A stretch of 64,000 bases of DNA from Burkholderiales bacterium (GTDB taxonomy: Bacteria > Pseudomonadota > Gammaproteobacteria > Burkholderiales > Burkholderiaceae_D), in contig JACPWS010000027.1 of assembly GCA_016196925.1 (NCBI GenBank), forward strand, positions 1 through 64,000, written 5' to 3'. Position numbers and translations under genes: made by a program. The notes under the pieces were generated by a model that worked only from the letters and a program-made list of their open reading frames with translations, was not told the DNA's origin and made no database searches. Of the stretch, positions 59,869 to 64,000 are shown one piece after another (position 1 is the first letter of the stretch; each line of letters opens with the position of its first letter).

Positions 59869-60075
59869 CTAGGGAAACACGGATTTATTCCGATTTCGTC
59901 ATCCCCGCGCAAGCGGGGATACACCTCAGTGTTTGATTTACATGGATTCCCCCTTGCAGGGCGCGCTTGAGCATGCGTGCTCAAGTCGTTGCGCAGGCGG
60001 GTAGCAGGCTACCCGCATTCCCTGCTTCACCTTTCGCGGGAATGACGTTTTGTGATTTAATCTGCGTTTCCCTAG
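59869..60075. repeat. Terminal-inverted-repeat element, copy C, enlarged
   Basis: Ends CTAGGGAAACACGGATTTATTC and AATCTGCGTTTCCCTAG match copies A and B. The second palindrome is split by about 80 bases carrying two other hairpins: CTTGAGCA/TGCTCAAG (59966-59985) and GCGGGTAG/CTACCCGC-type (59997-60016). It therefore appears to be an element with a second insertion inside it. Its right end provides the stop codon of the convergent small lipoprotein gene. Confidence 0.82.
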
Positions 60076-60278
60076 TGTTTGATCTCGTGACCGATGTAGC
60101 CGCCTACGGCCGCACCGCCCGCGGTGGCAGCACCGTTGCCGTTGCTTAACACTGAGCCGAGTACGCCGCCCACGGTGGCGCCTATGGCCATATTTTTCTC
60201 GCGTGTCGTCATGTTGGCGCAACCGCTCAAGAGCGCCAGCGTAGACAGGGCGATTACCGATTTTTTCAAGTTCATCAT
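60072..60278 (-). CDS. Small glycine-zipper lipoprotein
   Basis: A 68-residue lipoprotein with a signal and lipobox (LSGC, Cys near 21) and a glycine-zipper segment (IGATVGGVLGSVLSNGNG...GGAAVGGYIG), as in OsmB and other 2TM glycine-zipper proteins. It should be anchored in the outer membrane. GAAGGAG precedes tandem ATGs at 60278 and 60275. The stop TAG lies within the end of the element at 60075, so the C-terminus may have been shaped by the insertion. Confidence 0.82.
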   Translation of the reverse strand: MMNLKKSVIALSTLALLSGCANMTTREKNMAIGATVGGVLGSVLSNGNGAATAGGAAVGGYIGHEIKH

Positions 60279-60695
60279 GTTGCTCTCCTTCTCAGGCCGA
60301 CCGCCTGGTCATTGCTATTGCCTTGCCTTGGCCGGCTTAGCTGCCTGAGATGGCAACAAGCAACTGGTGGCAATGCAAAAGCCAAATCTTGCTGCAATAC
60401 CTCGCCTCCTTGTTTCCAGATGTCAAATCCTTGGCGCCTGCTGCGTCTCTTGTTTACAGATATAGTCGAAAAAACAAGGCATTATGTAAAAAATGGTAAG
60501 TGTGTGTAAGAGAAAAGCTTATGTTGCCCTGCGCGAAAAGTGGGGGGGGAGGGATACGTCAACCTGCCGTATCGATGCGTCTGACGGCGGTATTGCCGGG
60601 GGAAGCCGCATGGATATTGCGGGCACGGGCGGTTTGGTGCCGCTTACTGTATGCTGAGCGCTGTTTTTTTTCCTGCCTGCAACCGGTTTATCGCC
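60279..60695. other. Intergenic region with no recognised gene
   Basis: 417 bases between divergent genes. It is lower in GC around 60400-60520 and contains a G-run (GGGGGGGAGGG near 60543). Open frames through it lack ribosome sites and family resemblance. No promoter is convincing. Confidence 0.4.
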
Positions 60696-61592
60696 ATGAA
60701 TCAAAAACTCACCCCGACCACGATCTTGCTGCTGGCGATTCCGCCTTTATTGTGGGCAGGAAATGCCATCGTCGGGCGCATGGTGCATGCGATGGTGCCG
60801 CCTGTTACCCTGAATTTTTTCCGCTGGGCCCTGGCTTTGCTGATTTTGTTGCCGCTGGCCGCCGGCATTTATCGCCGCGACAGCAGTTTGTGGCGCAACT
60901 GGCGCCGTTACGCGCTGCTCGGCTTGCTCGGCGTGGGCATGTATAACGCCTTGCAGTATCTGGCTTTGCAAAGTTCTTCGCCGATCAATGTGACGCTGGT
61001 GGCGGCCAGCATGCCGGTCTGGATGTTGCTGGTCGGCGCGTTGTTTTTCAAGGCGCGCGTGTCGCGCTGGCAACTGGCGGGCGCGCTGCTGTCCATGGCC
61101 GGGGTGTTGACGGTGTTGAGCCGCGGCGATGTGCGGCAATTGCTGGCGCTGCGTCTGGTGCCGGGCGATCTGTTCATGATCGTGGCGACGATTGCCTGGT
61201 CGGTGTATAGCTGGTTGCTGACGCGCGATACGGGCGACGTCCTGCGCCGCGATTGGGCACAATTTCTGCTGGCGCAGGTCAGCTTCGGGGTGCTGTGGTC
61301 GGCGCTGTTCGCGGCGGCGGAATGGGGGCAGAGCGCACCGCGGATACTGTGGAGCTGGCCGCTGGCGGCGGCCGTGGCGTTCGTGGCGCTGGGGCCGGCG
61401 GTGATTGCGTTTCGTTGCTGGGGGGCGGGGGTGCAGCGGGTGGGGCCGAATATCGCGGCGTTTTTCAATAACCTGACGCCGCTGTTCGCCGCCCTGATGT
61501 CATCGGCATTTCTGGGGGAAGTGCCGCATCTGTATCACGTGCTGGCTTTCGCGTTCATCGTCGGCGGCATCGTCTTGTCGTCGCGCCGCTGA
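60696..61592 (+). CDS. EamA/DMT-family transporter
   Basis: A 298-residue inner-membrane protein with about ten transmembrane segments and two EamA repeats (about 10-140 and 150-290). IPPLLWAGNAIVGRMV and the second-half PAVIAFRCWGAGVQRVGPNIAAFFNNLTPLFAAL are typical of the drug/metabolite exporter family. ATG 60696 is chosen; the frame is open to 60651. Substrate unknown. Confidence 0.85.
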   Translation: MNQKLTPTTILLLAIPPLLWAGNAIVGRMVHAMVPPVTLNFFRWALALLILLPLAAGIYRRDSSLWRNWRRYALLGLLGVGMYNALQYLALQSSSPINVTLVAASMPVWMLLVGALFFKARVSRWQLAGALLSMAGVLTVLSRGDVRQLLALRLVPGDLFMIVATIAWSVYSWLLTRDTGDVLRRDWAQFLLAQVSFGVLWSALFAAAEWGQSAPRILWSWPLAAAVAFVALGPAVIAFRCWGAGVQRVGPNIAAFFNNLTPLFAALMSSAFLGEVPHLYHVLAFAFIVGGIVLSSRR

Positions 61593-61604
61593 CGAGGTGG
61601 CATT

Positions 61605-62204
61605 CTACACCGGATCGGCCATGCCCATAGTCGCCGGGGTGATGGCGGCGATCAGCGAAAACAGTTCGTCGTAGCGGTAGCGTTCGCCGGCCTCATCCAG
61701 CATCTTGCGGTTTTCCAGGAAGGCGGCGTCGACTTCTTTCCAGTCCTGGTCATTCAATATCTGTTTGGCGACCGGCATGATGCGCTCTTCTTCGCTGCGC
61801 ATGTGAGCGTAGTAAAAATGCGCATATTGTTCGACCAGGTCGCGGAAGTGGGGGAAGGCGGCCGGCCCGCCGAATTCAAAACGCAGCAAGGCGTCTTGCA
61901 ACCTGTGCACCAGCAGTTCGCCATGGCGGTGCTGATCGCTCAGCGCGTCGAGCTCGGCGTCGAGCTGATGGGTGCGTTCCTTGATCTTGGCGAACAGATA
62001 CTGGTCTTCCTTGGGGTGATGCACGCGTTCCGGATATTCGGTGATGTAGTACAGCATGGCGCGGAACATGCGCAGCTCCGGTGTTTTGCCGCCGCTTTCT
62101 ATGGCGCGCACGAAATACAGCATGCTTTGTATGACTGCCGACAGATGCTCATGTTCCTCGTGAATGATGCTTAATGAAACGGGATGAATGATCCTGACAG
62201 ACAT
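61605..62204 (-). CDS. Hemerythrin-like domain protein
   Basis: A 199-residue helical protein of the hemerythrin HHE type. Metal-binding residues are visible in IIHEEHEHLSAVI, VHHPKEDQYLF, DQHRHGELLVHRL and YYAHMRSEEERIM. A non-haem di-iron site for oxygen or redox sensing is expected. ATG 62204 follows GAGGAGG at ideal spacing. It is convergent with the EamA gene. Confidence 0.83.
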   Translation of the reverse strand: MSVRIIHPVSLSIIHEEHEHLSAVIQSMLYFVRAIESGGKTPELRMFRAMLYYITEYPERVHHPKEDQYLFAKIKERTHQLDAELDALSDQHRHGELLVHRLQDALLRFEFGGPAAFPHFRDLVEQYAHFYYAHMRSEEERIMPVAKQILNDQDWKEVDAAFLENRKMLDEAGERYRYDELFSLIAAITPATMGMADPV

Positions 62205-62320
62205 GGCGCGCCTCCTCACTGTTGTTTCTTATACTGTAACCGGCTCGTCGACAGGGGCTTTTGATGCGCGTCAAAGGTGTTCAGCAGGATTTGAGATAGC
62301 CATCCGGGATATGGCAGGCT

Positions 62321-64000
62321 TCAGGCGGAGAGGGGGCGGCTGCGCATGTGGGCAAGAAAAGCCGGCACGTCGGCGGCCGGCATCGGCCGGGCCAGGTAAT
62401 AACCCTGGATGCTGTCGCAATCGACGGTGCGCAAAAACGCCATTTGTTGCGCGGTTTCCACGCCTTCGGCGATCACCGTCAGGCCCAGGCCGTGGCCGAG
62501 TGCGATGATGGAAGCGACGATCGCCTCGTCGTCGCCGTCGCCGGGGATGTCGCGGATGAAGCTGCGGTCGATTTTCAACTCGTTGATGGGAAAACGCTTC
62601 AGGTAAGCCATGGATGAATAGCCGGTGCCGAAATCGTCGATAGACAGGCGCAGGCCGTACGAGCGCAGTTGCGCCAGCAATTCTATGTTGGCGCCGACGT
62701 TTTCCATCAATTGCGATTCGGTGATTTCCAGCTCTAGGCGGCTGGCGTCTATCCCGGCGCTGTGGATCTCGGCCAGGATTTGTTTGGCCAATTGCGGATT
62801 CCTGGTCTGGCGCGGCGAGAGGTTGAGCGATACCTTGAAGTCGGCCAGACCTTGTTCTTCCCAGGCGGCGACTTGCTGACAGGCGGTCTGCACCACCCAC
62901 AGGCCGATCTGGTTGATCATCCCGGTTTCTTCCGCCACCGGGATGAATTCTACCGGGCTGACCATGCCCAGTTGCGGATTATTCCAGCGCAGCAAGGCTT
63001 CGAAGCCGGTGACGCGGTTGTGGCGCAAATGCAGCTTGGGCTGGTAATGCAGGGAAAATTCCTGGTTCTTGATGGCCTTGCGCAAGCTGTGCTCTATCGC
63101 CAGGTGCTTTTGCGCTAACTGGTTCATCTCTTGCCGGAATACTTCGAAGGTATTCTTGCCCTTGGCCTTGGCGGCATACATGGCGGTGTCGACGTTACGG
63201 GTCAGGGCCAGGATGTCGCAGCTGTCGTCGGCGCTGCTGCTGACGCCTATGCTGCCGGTGACGTAGACTTCATGCTCGTTGACGATAAACGGCGCCGCCA
63301 GCGACTGGGTGATTTTGTGTGCCACCGTGCCGCCGTGGCGCTCGGTGTTTTTGGATTCGATGATGATGGCGAACTCGTCGCCGCCTATGCGGCAGACGAT
63401 ATCGGAATCGCGCAGGCAGCCGCTCAGGCGCTGGCCCACCGCCTTGAGTAACTGATCGCCCTTGCTATGCCCGAGCGTATCGTTGACCGATTTGAAATTA
63501 TCGAGATCGAGCAGCAGCAACTCTATGTGGCCGCCGAATTGCTCAAGCTTGGACAGCGCATACGACAAATGTTCATTAAAGGCGTGCCGGTTCGGCAAGC
63601 CGGTGACGGCGTCGACGTGGGCCAGGAAAGTCAGGTGCGCTTCGGCATGCGCTACCACCTTGCGCATGCGCGACACCAGCAGATATCCGATCCCCAGCGA
63701 AGCGCCGACCACCAGCATGGTGATGAAGGCATACATGGCGAGCCTGCCGTACAGCATATCGAGCGTGGCGCGTATCGCCACCAGGCCGATGCGTTTGCCG
63801 TTCAATTCCACCGTCTGCACCAGATCCAGATAGCGCCAGCCGAATTGATGGCCTTGCTCCAGTAAGCCGGCGCCCGGACTCGGCAGCGGCTTGGCCGGGT
63901 CGCGCAAGTAATAAGCGAAAGCCGGCCCGCCGTCGAGATAGATGGCCGCGGATTCTATGCTGGACGAAGTTTGCAGGGCCGCCAGGGTTTCTTCGCTGGC
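62321..64000 (-). CDS. GGDEF-EAL protein, 5' end beyond the window
   Basis: The last 559 residues of a cyclic-di-GMP enzyme; the frame is still open at the window edge, so the start lies outside. Visible are the end of a periplasmic sensor domain, one transmembrane segment (about MYAFITMLVVGASLGIGYLL, near 63700), GGDEF with an intact RIGGDEF and RxxD inhibitory site (RDSD), and EAL with GFEALLRW, EITESQLMEN, DDFGTG and LKIDRSF. Both halves look catalytically competent, unlike the SGDEF protein at 41846. Confidence 0.9.
   Translation of the reverse strand, partial: ASEETLAALQTSSSIESAAIYLDGGPAFAYYLRDPAKPLPSPGAGLLEQGHQFGWRYLDLVQTVELNGKRIGLVAIRATLDMLYGRLAMYAFITMLVVGASLGIGYLLVSRMRKVVAHAEAHLTFLAHVDAVTGLPNRHAFNEHLSYALSKLEQFGGHIELLLLDLDNFKSVNDTLGHSKGDQLLKAVGQRLSGCLRDSDIVCRIGGDEFAIIIESKNTERHGGTVAHKITQSLAAPFIVNEHEVYVTGSIGVSSSADDSCDILALTRNVDTAMYAAKAKGKNTFEVFRQEMNQLAQKHLAIEHSLRKAIKNQEFSLHYQPKLHLRHNRVTGFEALLRWNNPQLGMVSPVEFIPVAEETGMINQIGLWVVQTACQQVAAWEEQGLADFKVSLNLSPRQTRNPQLAKQILAEIHSAGIDASRLELEITESQLMENVGANIELLAQLRSYGLRLSIDDFGTGYSSMAYLKRFPINELKIDRSFIRDIPGDGDDEAIVASIIALGHGLGLTVIAEGVETAQQMAFLRTVDCDSIQGYYLARPMPAADVPAFLAHMRSRPLSA

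Noticed and set aside
60500-60946. A 148-codon frame overlapping the start of the EamA transporter.
   Set aside because: It lacks a ribosome site and family resemblance, and the overlapping frame encodes a clear ten-helix transporter.
1-64000. CRISPR arrays, tRNA or rRNA genes.
   Set aside because: No set of regularly spaced identical repeats with unique spacers was seen; the repeats present are dispersed palindromes. No cloverleaf with a GGTTCGA-type arm and no rRNA-like stretch was noticed on reading both strands.

Overview
The window looks like a chromosomal segment of a GC-rich betaproteobacterium, most likely Burkholderiales and probably near Oxalobacteraceae. That placement is inferred from gene content: an intracellular poly-3-hydroxybutyrate depolymerase, an FdxA/ferredoxin-NADP reductase pair, DUF1841, a stand-alone RnfB-Nth pair and acyclic-terpene-type catabolism. 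Genes are dense. No rRNA, tRNA, CRISPR array or intact insertion sequence was seen. Many short palindromic repeats, several with terminal inverted repeats, sit between genes.

Layout. 0.2-1.7 kb: an orphan PAS-PAS histidine kinase. 2-11 kb: an atu-like operon (atuA, a collapsed atuB remnant, atuC, atuD, atuF, acyl-CoA ligase) followed by a convergent TetR gene. 11.9-20.5 kb: a second TetR regulator, then a divergent operon for branched-chain acyl-CoA breakdown (SCP-x-type thiolase, two MaoC hot-dog proteins, SDR, acyl-CoA dehydrogenase, alpha-methylacyl-CoA racemase, thioesterase, acyl-CoA ligase). Together the two blocks read as a system for activating and degrading methyl-branched or isoprenoid acids, with an ATP-dependent biotin carboxylase step. 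No crotonase-type hydratase (AtuE) is present, so a MaoC protein may do that step.

20.5-40.5 kb: an amidohydrolase pseudogene, then core genes (aromatic aminotransferase, murI, fumarase, acs, MoxR ATPase, two cytochromes c, rutE-like, nth, rnfB, phaZ, ferredoxin reductase, fdxA, acyl-CoA-binding protein, SEC-C protein, srkA, rpiA). 40.5-45 kb: a PstS-like periplasmic protein paired with a GGDEF-EAL protein, flanked by direct copies of a repeat that resembles CsoR/RcnR-type operators. 45-50.8 kb: yggX, then argA and hrpA, whose start codons are only about 24 bases apart across a perfectly palindromic TATAAT element.

51-60 kb is an accessory and defence region: a ParE/RelE-like toxin-antitoxin pair, a DUF1186/SEC-C protein, vapBC, and a type III restriction-modification operon (mod, res and a GIY-YIG/DUF4357 protein). 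Three copies of one roughly 130-base terminal-inverted-repeat element lie after vapC, between mod and res, and downstream of the cytochrome gene. The end holds a small glycine-zipper lipoprotein, a DMT transporter, a hemerythrin-like protein and the 3' part of another GGDEF-EAL gene that runs off the window.

Most striking points: the 119-base inverted repeats that exactly bracket atuA; the 50-codon internally deleted atuB, still translationally coupled to atuC; the repeat-studded R-M operon with an AT-richer recognition segment in mod; and the symmetric argA/hrpA promoter.
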